A stretch of DNA of 64,000 bases, from the NCBI RefSeq assembly GCF_030445035.2, contig NC_092216.1, forward strand, positions 16,617,405 to 16,681,404, read 5' to 3'. The translations under genes and the position numbers were made by a program. Of the stretch, positions 22,413-35,007 are shown one piece after another. Numbering within the stretch: position 1 is the stretch's first letter; every line of letters begins with the position of its first letter. The stretch comes from Dasypus novemcinctus (Eukaryota; Chordata; Mammalia; Cingulata; Dasypodidae). The notes under the pieces were generated by a model. It saw nothing but the letters and a program-made list of their open reading frames with translations, was not told the DNA's origin and did not search any database.

Positions 22413-25171
22413 CTCTGATGTGCTGCACCTCAAGGTCAATGGTCCAGAGCATAGCCCATACTCTCCCCCAGTCTGCCCAGTTGGCCTCGGCAGGACATAC
22501 AATGTCTAGCATCCATCCTCGCAGTACCAAGCAGGACAACTCCCAGTCCTGAAAATGGCCCCGCATCATATCTCTTCCTCCATCTCCCTACCCTCAGCAG
22601 GCATTGTGGCCACTTTGTCCACATCAATGCTACAATTTCTTCCATTACTAACTACAATAGTTCTGTAGTAGAATATCAGCAAGTCCACTCCAATCCATAC
22701 TCTATTCCTCCCCCCTACAGACCCTGCAATGGTTATGTCCACTCCACCTCTATATTGAGAGGGGGTTTAGATTCCACATGGATGATGGATGTAATCCTCC
22801 TGCTTGCCGCTATAGGCACCTTCAGCTCCCTGGTGTGGTGACTGACCTTCTTCCTCCTCCCTGTTAGCTGGCCAGATCAAGTCCAGTGAACCAGAGGATA
22901 GGAGTTAGAAGTCTGCTGAGGCTCAGGGCCTGGCTGTCACATGGACAGTCCAGAAATTCAGGTCTCCTGAGTATACACTAACCCTAGCACCAACCAGAGT
23001 TCCGGTAAAAGTAACAGAAGAGGCATGTGTAAAAAGGCCACATCAGAGTCCAACTCCATCACATTCAGGGACACAAACTCCAAAGTAGGGCCTACTGACA
23101 TGGTACTGAACTCTAGAGCCATCTGTCATGACCATAGAACCTGTGGGTCTCTGTAGCCCTCAGGAGACCCAGTACCTGGGTTTCTATCTATTTTGGCTGT
23201 CACTGGGACCCTCCTAAGGCATGCATAAGTGTGACCCCACTGATGACCTTCTGACTCTTTTTTGGAGACTCATAGCCATATAATATAATTTGTCCTTTCC
23301 ATTTTCCCCTTTTATTCAGGGTCAAAAAGCAGATTTTAACACCTGATATGACATGTAGGCTGAGATATTCTGCTGGTCTGAGTTGACCCCTTTATTCCAG
23401 GTCTTTTTCTAGTTACATCATCTGCTGGTGCTCAGTAGTAATCCCTTGGCACCAGGGAGGCTAGTCCCCTGGAGTCATGACCCACACTGGGGGGAAGATA
23501 ATGCATTTACATGCTGAGTTTGACTTAGAGAGTTGTCACATTTGAGCAACATGGAGGTTCTCAGGAGGTAAATCTTAGGCACCCTGCAGCTCTAGGCCTA
23601 GTTCATATTTCAAGCACACAGGCTCATAAGAATAGTTATCAGTATCAAGGGCTCATTGTTGGACCATCCTTCTTTATTGGTCTTTTCCATAGCTCTTGGG
23701 GGATTATTGCTGTTCCATTGGGAAATGTGAGAGAGCTCCCCTGGCTAGGAACTCAGCACTCCCTCAGTTGTCATTTTTAACTGTAACCACTATGAAAATA
23801 TCCAAACATTTTTATGTACCCTGAATACATGCCCTGGAAAACTCCCTCCCAACCATGTAACCCCCACCAATAACAACCCACCCCTGTGTTCCTCCCCCGC
23901 CATAGTTGAACCACTCAGTGGTCCAAAACTTCTTAAAAAATGAAGCCAGATATATTGCCAGGATCCATTAATAGTAAAATGGAATATAGTGATGGGTTTA
24001 AAGGTTAGATATAGACTACTTATTAATTTAGAAAAATTAAATAAAGCAAAAACAATTTGGGGTAGCAGATTTATAAAATGAAATAGCTTTGTTTTTAATG
24101 TTTTGCCTTTCATCACTGCAATAGGTGTTGCCCTGTATGTACAGTGGCAAGGCAATTTCTTCCATTTCTTCCTCAGTGTCTACATCCTTTCTTCTCCTTT
24201 TCTTTTTCCTAATTATTAAGTTTATCTCCACAAAAGTTTTAGATCACAGTAATTCACATATACAGTATATAGTACTCTCACATATCCAACATCAAACACT
24301 TTTTGCCTTCCCAAGCAATGATCTTTTTACATGTTTATATTATATTTGCTACAGCAATGTACAGATATTGAAACAATAGCTTTCAAAATGGCTCCATTTG
24401 GGTTTTTATTATGGTTTATATTTAGACCATACAATTTTCTAAATTTTTAGTTATATTATGTTTTACATTATGGTTTTCATTTTAGCCTATAGATTTTATA
24501 CATTGTTGTTGTAATTTACCATGTCCTATATCTAGCATTGCATGATCTTGTGTAACACTTCCATTGTCCCACAGTTACACTGATTCCATCTATATAATAC
24601 CTCTTTCCCCCTCCCCTCAGGGCCCACAGTGACAATCAATCTTCAGTACTTGAAGGACCATATTCAAAGATTCTTGTAACAATGTTGAGAGCTTGACATA
24701 CTCTGACTGCCCTAACCCACTGGGAGCCACCAGTTCTCTCGGGAGATACAATTCCTTCTGTTTGAGAATGTTAGTCCTCCCCAGGATGTGCGTATCACTT
24801 CATTCTCATTGTATGGGTCTCCACCCAGTGATATAACCCACGATGACAAATGAGCATTCACACACTCCCTAGAAGCCTGCCCTGTGTCAGGTGCCCCACC
24901 CCCCTTAAGCATCTGAAACAGGTAACCTTCCTTATATTTTCTAAAGAGTTTTCTCAACATTATAGTTTCAACCACATACCTGACAACCCCCTATGTTCAA
25001 ATGTTCCCACTACCCTACTCCCAATTTCTTGGGCCATCTGACCTTTCCTTCTATCCCTAGCCCCTCCTCAAGCCCAAAAAGCCCCACCTAAAGGTATCCC
25101 TATGCCCCCATTTTATCTCTTCCCTGTACAATTTCTTACCTCCAGCTTATCATAGATTTCACCCAAGTAAT
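22413..25171 (-). mobile_element. L1 3' UTR lacking its last ~120 bp and A-tail
   Basis: This is nearly the whole long 3' UTR on the minus strand. Its right end matches the start of the 3' UTR (reverse complement of the block that begins about base 10 of the window). Its left end starts inside the UTR at the block equivalent to 26756-26770, so the terminal signature and A-tail are absent. An intact L1 insertion should carry that end, so the left edge is a rearrangement or a deletion. Confidence 0.75.
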
Positions 25172-25584
25172 AATGTAACAGCCCTTATCTTCTGTGCATT
25201 TAGTACCAGTGATTCAAGTTATGTGAAGCAAAGTCTGGGAGAACTGTAAGAATAGACAAATTCATAATTATTCATAGTTTCAACAACTTGTTCTCAAAAT
25301 TTAATAGAATAAACAGAAAATCTTGAGAATTTTAATGTCTTGAACTATAAACCAACTTGACTTAAAAGACATTTATAAATATGCTATCTAATAACAGCAG
25401 AATTTGCATACTTTTAAGTAGAACAATGGAATGGACACTTACCAAGTTATACCCTATTCTGTTCCATAAAACATGATTTAAAGCATTTAAATATATTCAA
25501 TTAATGTGATGTTTATTCTCATACCATAAGGAAATTAGAAATGTCTAACAGAATGATATCTGAAAAATCTCCAATATTGAAAGA
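25172..25584. other. Unique-looking spacer
   Basis: AT-rich, with no gene or repeat recognised. It does not continue the old L1 seen left of 22412. Confidence 0.4.
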
Positions 25585-25765
25585 TAGGCGCCACACACAT
25601 GGAGAGCTGATGCAGCAAGATGACGCAGATTCCCAGACTGCTGACAAGAATAGAAGCTGACACAGAGGAAAACACAGTGAATTGACACAGAGAGTAGACA
25701 ATTTGTGGGTGGGGGAAGGGGGAGAGAAATAAATAAATCTTTAAAAATATATATATATATAGAAA
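25585..25765 (+). mobile_element. DAS-type SINE, 5' truncated
   Basis: It holds the SINE body from CACATGGAGAGCTGATGCAGC onward, then GACACAGAGAGTAGACAA, a G-rich block, an AAATAAATAAATC tail and a short (TA)n. The tRNA-like head is missing. Confidence 0.75.
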
Positions 25766-25799
25766 AATATTAGGTAACTCACCACTAAATAACATACAG

Positions 25800-26180
25800 G
25801 TAAATAAGGAATACAAAAGTATTAACTTCCTATTCACTACCCTGAAATCACCCCTAGTAACCTATATCCCTTATTCCGACTCTATATATATTTGTTTTTT
25901 CAAATTACTGTAAATTAGTAAGATCATACAATATTATTCTTTTGTGTCTGGCTTACTTCACTCAACGTAACATCTTCAAGGTTAACTCATCTTACATGTA
26001 TCAGGACTTCATTCCTATTTATGTTTGAATAATATCCCATTGTATGTAAATACCAGTATATACTACATTTTACTTATTCATTCTGTGCTTGTTGGACATT
26101 TAGGATGCATCCATCTTTTGGCAATTGTAAATAATGCTTCTATGAACATCATTGTGTAAATATCTGTTCAAATACTGCAG
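25800..26180 (-). mobile_element. Old L1, ORF2 3' end
   Basis: Reverse-complemented L1 phrases (TTGTGTCTGGCTTACTTCACTC, TTTTGGCAATTGTAAATAATGC) mark the ORF2/3' UTR boundary. Frames are broken. Confidence 0.65.
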
Positions 26181-26590
26181 AAGATATCTGTCAATAGTAT
26201 GCAATTTTACCATAGTCTCTCAGATGACCATGGAAATGCACAAGTCAAGGATCCACAGTCAGGCTACAAATAAGGGGCTCTGATGAAGGTCCATTGAAGG
26301 TTCATGATGACTTCTGGGAGATGTTGGCTGTCCAAAGACTAGCTGAGAAATTCTCCCTGAATGCTGAAATCACTTTCCCTCTTGAGGCATTCAACTGATT
26401 GGATAAAGCATCACTCATTGCTGATGGCAATCTCCCTAGTTGATGTAGATGTAATCAGCTATCTATGCAGTAAAGTCACTGGTGACTAAAGTCTATAAAT
26501 GTTCTTGTATTACAATTAAACCAATGCTTGCTTGACCAAACACCTGGGCGCATTTACCTGGCCGAATCAACACATTAGCCTAAAGATCAC
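26181..26590 (-). mobile_element. ERVL-like (MLT2-like) LTR, copy 1
   Basis: Read on the minus strand this aligns block by block with the + strand element at 61239-61658: TTAGGCTAAT near the start, CAAGCA(A/C)...GGTTTAATT, AGGGAGA(T/C)TGCCATC, GCAATGAGTGATGCTTTAT and CATCAGAGCCCC. Shared blocks over about 400 bp show one repeat family. Layout and the TGTGATGGTTAGG start of the other copy suggest an ERVL-type LTR. Confidence 0.6.
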
Positions 26591-26599
26591 ACCACCCTA

Positions 26600-27103
26600 T
26601 TTTTTTTGTCTTTACTTATTTATTTTTTAATGTTACATTAAAAAAATATGAGGTCCCCATATAGCCCCCACCCCCTCATCCCACTCCTCCCCCCATAACA
26701 ACAACCTCCTCCATCACCATGAGACATTCACTGCATTTGGTGAACACATCTCTGAGCACCGCTGCACCTCATGGTCAATGGTCCAAACCATAGCCCACAC
26801 TCTCCCACAGTCCACCCAGTGGGCCATGGGAGGATATACAATGTCCGGTAACTGTCCCTGCAGCACCACCCAGGACAACTCCAACCCCCAAAAATGTCCC
26901 CACATCACATCTCCCCCTCCCACTCCCTACCACCAGCAGCCACCATGGCCACTTTCTCCACACCAATGCACATTTTCTTCGATTACTAATCACAATAGTT
27001 CATGAATAGAATATCACGAAGGCCACTCTAATCCATACTCTATTCCTCCATCCTGTGGACCTTGGAATGTTTGTGTCCACTCCACATCTATATCAAGAAC
27101 GCC
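26600..27103 (-). mobile_element. Young L1 3' end, 5' truncated
   Basis: It holds the terminal ~500 bp of the long-3'-UTR L1, complete with A-tail (as T-run on +) and GAGGTCCCCATAT signature. It stops at CTCCACATCTATATC. Possible flanking repeats (CACCACCCTATTTTT, CGCCACTGTATTTTT) are imperfect. ORFs of 69-75 residues here are repeat sequence. Confidence 0.8.
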
Positions 27104-27239
27104 ACTGTATTTTTGACATCTTGAATTAGTATGGTATATTTGTTTGAATTCATCAAAGAAAATTTATATATTTGTTCTATTAACTGTAATCCTTCATTTA
27201 CAATTGAGTTCACAATTTGTGTGTTTCCATCTTAAATTT

Positions 27240-27365
27240 TATTTTTATTCTAATAACATATGGTAGCACAACATTGTGAATGCAATTAACAACACTGAAT
27301 TATATATATGAATGTGGTTAAAAGGGAAATTTTAGGCTGTCTATATGTTACAATAATAAAATTGA
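27240..27365 (+). mobile_element. Old L1 3' terminus fragment
   Basis: GAATGCAATTAACAACACTG followed by TGAATGTGGTTAAAAGGG is the kind of sequence seen at old L1 3' ends (also at about 12425-12475). A SINE inserted in its tail. Confidence 0.5.
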
Positions 27366-27780
27366 GGGAAGTGGACGTGGCCCAGTGGTTAGGGCATCCG
27401 TCTACCATATGGGAGGTCTGTGGTTCAAACCCCGGGCCTCCTTGATCCATGTGGAGCTGGCCCACGTGCAGTGCTGATGCACACGAGGAGTGCCGTGCCA
27501 CACAGGGGTGTCCCCACATAGGGGAGCCCCACACGCAAGGAGTGTACCCTGTAAGGAGAGCCACCCAGCGTGAAAGATAGTTCAGCATGCCCAGGAATGG
27601 CACTGCATACACAGAGAGCTGACACAACAAGATGACGCAACAAAAAGAAACACAGATTTCCCGTGCTGCTGACAATAACAGAAGTGGACAAAGAAGAGCA
27701 CGCAGCAAATAGACACAGAGAAGAGACAACTGGGGTGGGGGGGAAGGGGAGATAAATAAAATAAATAAATAAACAAATAT
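27366..27780 (+). mobile_element. Full-length DAS-type SINE (tRNA-derived)
   Basis: A complete copy. The tRNA-like head carries a polymerase III A box (TGGCCCAGTGG, 27378-27388) and B box (GGTTCAAACCC, 27422-27432), followed by the armadillo-type body and a GATAAATAAAATAAATAAAT tail. The repeats ATAAAATT (27356-27363 and 27781-27788) are likely target duplications. It serves as the reference copy for the other SINEs listed here. Confidence 0.9.
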
Positions 27781-27788
27781 ATAAAATT

Positions 27789-30700
27789 ATAGATTTTTAA
27801 AAGCTAAGATGTAATTGTCATTTTTTAAAATGTCCCGCTCTTAAGCAAAACAAAAAACAAACAAAAAAAAACACAACAGATAAGTATGGTATGGAAGAAC
27901 CAGAGCAAATGGAATAATTTTCACTATTTTACCTTTGACCCAGTTCTGTTACTTAACAATATTAAGCACACTTTCTATCTATATATGATACTTTAAATGC
28001 CAACAACCTTTGTTTTGATAAAGTCAGGTGTAAGGGGCAAAATGTTCTCAGTCTACCAAGTAGTTATTTATGTAGTAATATTTATATGGTAATCCTTCAA
28101 TAAAGGATCAATGTAAGAATGAATAAATCTGTCTGCTTTTAAGTGTGTAAAATGTAGAAATAAGACCTATGATTTTTATTCTCTATTCTGAATACTGAAA
28201 AAATAAATTACATGTGGAATTTATTACACATTATATATTAATCATAAGGATTGAAAATATGGAGCATATTTAAATTGATTCACCTGTCACTATTTTTACT
28301 ACTAAGCAAATTGTATAAATAAATAAAAAACTGGTGAAATATGCTACTAGGCAAAATGAAAAGAAAATGCATAGACTCATTATCATAAAGCTACAATGTC
28401 AAGTACACCAATAAATACTTTCAAGGATGCAAACTTAGGTGCTTTAAATTGCCCAATAAGTTACCTTAAAATCTTGTTATATCTATTTTGTAAAGAAAAT
28501 AGTTTATAGGCTTATGTAAGGAATGATTTAAAATCATACTTGAAATTAATAAAAATATTCCCATTTATAAATTCCATATAAAATGTTCTGAAAGTAGTTA
28601 ACTCAATACTTATCATTATTTAAATAATTGGAATAACTTTCTAAATCACAAGAAAATATATTCAAAGTTGAGTGAAATAGATTTAATTCTTTTATATCAA
28701 ATTTCTATCACTTTCTCTAAGTTGGGAGGCCCGATTTTTTGAAAGGCTCAATAATGCATTGCAAGTTTTCCAAAATACAACCTCAGCAAACAGCTTTGGC
28801 TAGCTAAACTGCAATAGCTAATGAAATGCTAATCCCAAAGCTTTCATCAGGCCATATTCCATGCGATTCATTGACTTGTAGAATTAGCATGTTAAAATGC
28901 TTCACCATAGGGAAAAAGCATATAACCTAAGGTTAAAGAACAGTCATTTTAACTGTTCTATTTTGGAGTTAATCTCTTTATATAGATACTTATTGACTCA
29001 CTCATTTATTTACTTGCCAAAGAATTACTTAGCAACCGTCATGTGGTGGGCATTACTTAGGCCTAGATGACCAAAACAGACAATCGTTGCAATCAATTTC
29101 CATACATTTTAATAATAGAAACAAATGATATAGAACCTAAAAGTAATGTGTATCATATAAAATGGTGAGACACGTAATAGAAGAAAATACAGCTTGGAAG
29201 GGTGCTAAATAACTTCCTTGCTTAGCTTTGTATTGGGCATAACACTGTTACTTAGATTCCCCTCCTTTATCTCTTTTCCTTAGACAGGACCTTTACCTAT
29301 TCCAGGTTCGTCTGTCCACTTTTGGTCTTGTATATATTAGCACCCTTTAGCTGGTGAAGGCTCTTGATTTCAGAGACATCACATGAGGATCAGATGATGC
29401 TATAACAAGGGATGAATGAGATAGTTCTTTGTAGGATGAGAATTAAGCAGCTTTGAAGATAATCCATCTTTCTTTTTTTCAAGGTTCATTTCTCCCTTAT
29501 ACCCTTTAAAGAAAAAACTGTTGTCTTGTGAACAGCTACAGAGTGTTGTAAAGAATCATATCTCATTCTTTTTTTCCCAATTATTTCACTTCCCTTGTTT
29601 CATACCCAAAATCCCCTGGGCTTGGACCTCCTAAATTAATTCTTGGCCCTTCAATCATGCTGCAGACTCTGTTTTCTAGCATTCCTATTTTTAGTATGAA
29701 AGTAAATAGCATCACCTAGGAACTTGTTAGTAATGCACAATCTCAGGCCTTACCACATACATACTAAAATAGAATCTGGTTTTTAATGTGATCCCCAATA
29801 ACACGTATGCACAAGTTTAAGAGACACAGTGTTGTTCTACATCCTAGGACTAGTCCATAATAAATACAGAAAGGTAGAGTAAGTGCTTAGGAACACAGAG
29901 CAACTTGACATTACCATGTTTCTATTTTATTTTACAAATGTACTATTCTGCAAAGAATTAGGATATTAAAAGAGCTGGTACTTTGATATGCTTAATTCAT
30001 AAGGCACTATTCTGGAAGACCCAAGCTAAATAATTGATTTCAGTGTTAAATTGGATAATTAAAGAAAACAACACTGATAAGCTCTTATTTCCAGATACCT
30101 GAAGGAGATGAAGGAGATAGCAGAGCATTCAATTGAAGGGAAAGAGTTTTACTTACAAGGAGCCTTAAGTTTAAATACCCCTGAGACAGAAATATTGTTT
30201 CTGATTAATTTGAGAAAAAATCAAGAATGGTTTAAGGATTGGTGCAGAAGAATGAGGGAGATGAGGTCAGAAATGTGTGAATGATTGTGTATCTGTCTGT
30301 GATTGAGGAGAGAAGGGATGCAGATTATGTGTAGCTTTGTATGCCATGCTCAGGTTTTACACTTTTATTTGGAGTGAGATGAGAAGTTATTGGAGTGATT
30401 GAAGTAAGAGGAGATATTATAGAAATTATTATTTAAAATAAGCATTTTTAATAGACCTAATGTGGGTAAGGTCTGAAGCAGAAAGACCGGAAAAAAGACT
30501 GGAGATTGTTGCAATTATTCTTTTGAGAGATGCTGTTCTCTAAAACACTGTCATAGCAACGAAGAATATGAGAGGCAATTGCATAATGAATGTACTTTGA
30601 CGATATTGTCAAGAGGATTTCCTGATAGAATGGACATGGGTTGTAAAACTGTGAAAGGATCAAAGGCAGCTATAAATATTTTGCCTGAGCAACTGGAAGG

Positions 30701-31474
30701 ATGGAATTGTCATGAACTAAAGTGGAATGTGCAAAATTTATTCACAAAATAAGCCAAGGATTTGGGACAGCCCAGTTATTCATAAACTTAACGTACAATA
30801 ATTAAAGACAAATGCCTCCACTGGCTCTAGAAATCTTATATTCCCTATGACACCTCATGTGCCCATGCAGACAAATCATGGAAACAGGCATAATCTATTA
30901 AAATGGAGAAGCGTTTTGAAAAGATTTTAAATATAGGTTAACATCTTGTTTCTATCACTTTCTTGGTGAATGCTGTGGAACAATTAATGTCTACCCGTAC
31001 ATTTCTTACATTGTAAAATAGGTGTATCATTATTTATTTCTTAGGGAGCTTGAAAAACCTGGAAATGATATCAGCTGGCGTTACTAATTCTCAGTAATCC
31101 TTGTATCATAATAGAAGGATGATAAGGAAGCATGTCATCAGATGTGTTTACATTTATGAACTTGGATATTTGGGTAAGGAAAAAATTAAGTTAGAATGGA
31201 AACACCATCCACCCTTTAAAATCCTGTTAATAGGAGAAGTAGAAAGAACCATATTTTAAGTGCTTCAAAAATTTTACTATTGTATTTTTCTAGGTTTTCT
31301 TAAGCTTTTCAAGTGAAAATTTGTACTCTGTTCTATGTACACCTATTAAAAACATAATTTCCAAGAGCTGTTAAAGTAATCACTGGGCTGGGGAGTAAGA
31401 GATACAGATTCTAGTCCTGCCACCTGCATTTGGTCAAATAACTTTACCTCCTTGATTTCTGTTATTTCAACTCT
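27789..31474. other. 3.7 kb of unique-looking AT-rich DNA
   Basis: No young repeat, LTR, CpG island or convincing exon was seen. The longest ORFs are under 70 residues. Faint ancient repeats may exist. Confidence 0.5.
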
Positions 31475-31487
31475 AAAATGAGTTCAA

Positions 31488-32131
31488 TGGACTCAATAGG
31501 AGAGCTAACAAAAGAATGAAGATGGACACTACCCATCCCAAATAAATTACAATTAAGACAGCTCTATCCATCTACCACATGGGATCTAAGTCCCATCTCA
31601 ATCAGAAACAGAGTAGACATCACCATCCCAAAACCCTCAAGCTTGGGAAAGAATGATGGACTAAAGTAGACATATTATTCTATTATAGACATTATTATTC
31701 TAGCAATGGAAGAACTTATATCATTGATATAAAGGCAGTGGCCACCAGAGGTTCTGAGGGGGAGGGAGAGAGAAGAATAGGTATAATATGGGGGCTTTTT
31801 GGTACATTGGAATTGACCTGCATGGCATTGCAATGATGGATACAGGCCATTATACATTTTGCCAAAACCCATAAAATTGTGTGGGGCAAAGTATAAATGA
31901 TAATGTAAACTATAGTCCATGGTAAGCAGCAATGCTTCAATATACGTTCATCAATTGTAACACATGAACCACACTAATGAAAGATGTTGTTAATGGGGAA
32001 CCGTGTGGGAGGAGGAATGGGTGGGGTATATGGGATTCCCCCATATTTTTATGTAACATTTATGTAATCTAAAGCTTCTTTAAAGATAAAATCAGTACAT
32101 GAATTAATAACAAATAAATGAATAAATAAAT
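31488..32131 (+). mobile_element. 5'-truncated L1, older subfamily, with target duplication
   Basis: It is related to the + part of the element at 43506-44475 (GGCATCACCATCCC, GTAATATGGGGGC, TTTTATGTAACATTTATGTAAT near the end). The repeats AAAATGAGTTCAA (31475-31487) and AAAATGAGCTTCAA (32132-32145) flank it with a one-base indel. The ORFs on the minus strand here are repeat sequence. Confidence 0.75.
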
Positions 32132-32145
32132 AAAATGAGCTTCAA

Positions 32146-33819
32146 ACAGATTATTGTTAGGATACCAACTAGCACTTAATAAAATGCATTGTATGATTTG
32201 AGAAATAAAATCTTGGCAAAGAACACGTAATACCTTTGTGAAGGCTGCATTCTTTGGCATTGTATTTTTAAACTGAATGCTCTCTCTGCATAAATTAATC
32301 ATGTTTGTAAAAGGCAGTATCCTGAGGAGCTGGGGCAAGATGGCATCGATTTACACTCACACCTCTCTCACACACACAAAAAGATTGAGATCTTGCCTGA
32401 GTGAGCTGCTTTGTACTCTTTGTAGGCTTGTATTCTCCTCTGGGTCTCTGCAGACGTAGGTTCCAGTGCCTGGGGATGCATGGAGTTTCTAAATATGATT
32501 CTGTCAACAGTCTTTATATGTGGTGAGACGGATGTGGCACTGCGCTGCCTCAGTGTGGATACTGAGTTGCAAGGGACCCAATAAGGGCGAAGGGTCATGA
32601 AAATTGGCCTTCTTTATGGGAAAGATTTCTCCTGCCTATGATTTTTCAGTTTCTTCAAATCAGCATTTGTGGATTATTTTCTGATCTCTGCTGTCCTCCA
32701 GCAAGCAGAATTTGGCCTTTTACTCACTCCATCTCTGGGGAGGCTTTTCTAAGAGACTTGTACATTGACATGATGATGACATCACTCCAGAAGTGGTTAG
32801 TGCCCCTTATCAGGATTACTAGCCACGACCCAGAATATTATTCCATAGTATACAAACAGGCACTTGTCATTAACCACTTGCCTTATTTCTGCTTAACTCC
32901 TTATAAACTATATTCCCAGAAAGACCATGCTTGGGGGGCCAACTGGCAAGAAATTGTCCTAAAGAACTTCATGAGATAAAATGCCATACATGGTTATGTA
33001 GCCTCCTTTTATGTTTGCCCATACACTGATAGAGAAAATCAAAAGAATTGTCAGGTCAGAAGAAGAGGACTGTGGATCTTCCTTCTCAGCTTGACAGACC
33101 CAGGAATAGAACATATCAGAAGAACATTTACACCCCATTTTAAAAGAAGGGAGGCAAAGAAACGGTAAATTGGAATAGGAGTTAAGATCTTTGCCTGGTT
33201 TCCTCAAGTCCTAATGAGATTTGTTTCTCCAGGCTAGCATAATAGTTCCCCAGTGATTTTTCCACAGTATGATCTGGCATGGTGTGGAGACACAATCAAA
33301 CTTGCCTCAACGTCAATTACACTTTGACCACGAATTGCTGGGTTTTGAATTAATTATCTTAATGCGTTGTTACTTATTACAATTATTTTTGTATAAAGGT
33401 AAAAGGAGAGGAAATAAATATTATGGTTTTCTTGGTATGGAATAAAACAGGTTCTGAAAGTATTTTTAGATGAACATCCATTACAGCTGTGTACATCAGG
33501 AAGACAGAAAGAAAAAGTAAAAGAAAATGTATGATATGGAAAAATACAATATACTTTTCAAAACTCCTTCCAGCCAGTCTTGGACCTTGTCCCCAAAGCG
33601 TCTTCTTTCCTGAGCGGCGACAGTTTTTCCTTTGAGGGATTTAGGTCACCAGCTTGGAAGAATCTACTCCGTCCTTCTCCCTCACGTTATAGGAAAGAGT
33701 GCAGGACCTGTGACCCCATGATCTTGGGTTCCATATGCGTATGCTTTCTGTGCACTACTTACCGTCACGATCTCTCTCCACTGAAAAACGAGCAAGGAGA
33801 GACATTTGTGTAGGTCGAG
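32146..33819. other. Upstream flank of TSPY, nothing recognised
   Basis: A 113-residue ORF (32638-32979, +) and the sequence around it look unique and match no family I know. The start near 32330-32360 (GGGGCAAGATGGCATCGA) faintly recalls an L1 5' end. No splice-linked coding exon upstream of TSPY could be supported. Confidence 0.4.
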
Positions 33820-34990
33820 CTAACGGTGCCCACAATAGGAAACGTGAAAGAGGAAGAACAGGGCGCCTTTCCGGGCAGCGGTGCTCGGCTGCCAGGGCGC
33901 AGTTTTCCCGGCTCCGCTTAGGTTTTGTGGGCGGGATAATCGCTGCGGGCAGCCAGATCCTGTATGGCGGGGTCTGCCTCCATGGCTTAGGAAATTCCGC
34001 CCCAGAACCAGCCGGGGTCCCCGCGCGGGCCCTGACCTGACCTTCACTGAGCGCCACGCACGTTCCCCACCAGCCTGCTGGAGGTGAGCAGCGCCCTGCA
34101 GACTCGCTCCCTCGAAGGCTGGGCTGCGGGTTGCAGGCGCAGGCTTTGCTCCAGCCCAGTGTGAGGGCGGGGCAGGAGCGGGGAAGGGCAGGAGCGGGAG
34201 GGGCCAGGGCTCTGCGCCGCCGGAGGGGTGGGGGGGGGGGGAGCGGCGTGGGGCGTGGAAAGCGCGGCTTTCCCGCCACTGGCCGTCTTGCCGTCACCAA
34301 GCGCTGCGCATGCGCCCAGCTCCACACGCCACAGGCTGCCGGGGGTCCACCCGCTCAGCCCAGAGCCGCTGGTGTACCCGCAGGCGTGGCCTGGGGAGAG
34401 CGTGTGCGGCGTCCTTGCCTGCACCGGCCCGGGCCACATGGCGAGTGAAGCGGGTCCTGGCGAAGGCCCGGCTCCCCAGGCACGCTCAGAACACCTCCGT
34501 GGCCTGGCAAGCGGCCCTCTGGTAGGAGAGTCGCTCGGGCGCCCTGGCCAGCGGTCCCCACAGAGCTGCAGGGCAGGGGCGGAGGCACAGGACCCAGCTG
34601 GAGGGATGGAGACGGGAGAGGCGCCCTGCGAGGAGGCCGCGGTGCTCTGGGTGGAGGAGCTGCCGGAAATGGAGGTGATGGAGGAGGACATGGTGCTGGA
34701 GAATGTAATGGCGGTAGTGGACGTAGTGGCGGAAGAGGAGGTGCAAGAGCAGGAGCGAGAGGCGGAGCAGAAAAGCCTGGAGGAGGGGCAGGAGGAGTGC
34801 GGGCGGGCCCAGCCAGGGTATGATGCGGAGGCGGCCCAGACATCAGTGGAGGCGCTAGAGGCCCTGCAGTTAGAGCTGAGCAGCGTGAAAGTCCGAACCA
34901 ACCGGGCCTTTTGCCGGCTGAAGCACAAGCTGAGGCAGGCCTTTAAGCCGCACCTGGAGCGCAGAAGCAACATCATTGAGCGTATTCGTG
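33820..34990 (+). promoter_or_regulatory. CpG island covering the TSPY promoter and exon 1
   Basis: GC content and CpG frequency rise sharply at about 33820 and drop again after about 35000, the only such region in the window. It covers the sequence upstream of TSPY and nearly all of exon 1. No clear TATA box was found, which suits a CpG-island promoter. The transcription start was not determined. A 12-bp G run lies at 34230-34241. Confidence 0.75.
34230..34241 (+). repeat. 12-bp poly-G run upstream of TSPY start
   Basis: Twelve uninterrupted G follow further G-rich clusters (34150-34229), a potential G-quadruplex on the coding strand within the presumed 5' UTR or promoter. It also limits trust in any upstream start codon whose frame crosses it. 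Confidence 0.8.
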
Positions 34991-35007
34991 GCTTCTGGTT
35001 CAAAACC
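34438..35007 (+). CDS. TSPY: TSPY exon 1 (coding part)
   Basis: It encodes about 190 residues: an Ala/Gly/Pro-rich start, an acidic stretch ([19 protein letters not shown]) and the first NAP-domain helix. It ends ...GFWFKT in phase 0. The donor is GTATCC, weaker than the usual GTAAGT. Reading through would add VSLYNCV and stop at 35029, so donor use is inferred from the perfect family alignment when exon 2 follows. Confidence 0.85.

Noticed and set aside
27366-27437. tRNA gene (A and B boxes present)
   Set aside because: The boxes belong to the head of a full SINE with body and A-rich tail; no independent cloverleaf gene is supported.
33755-34327. 190-residue minus-strand ORF in the CpG island
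   Set aside because: GC-rich DNA has few stops; no motif or splice context supports it.
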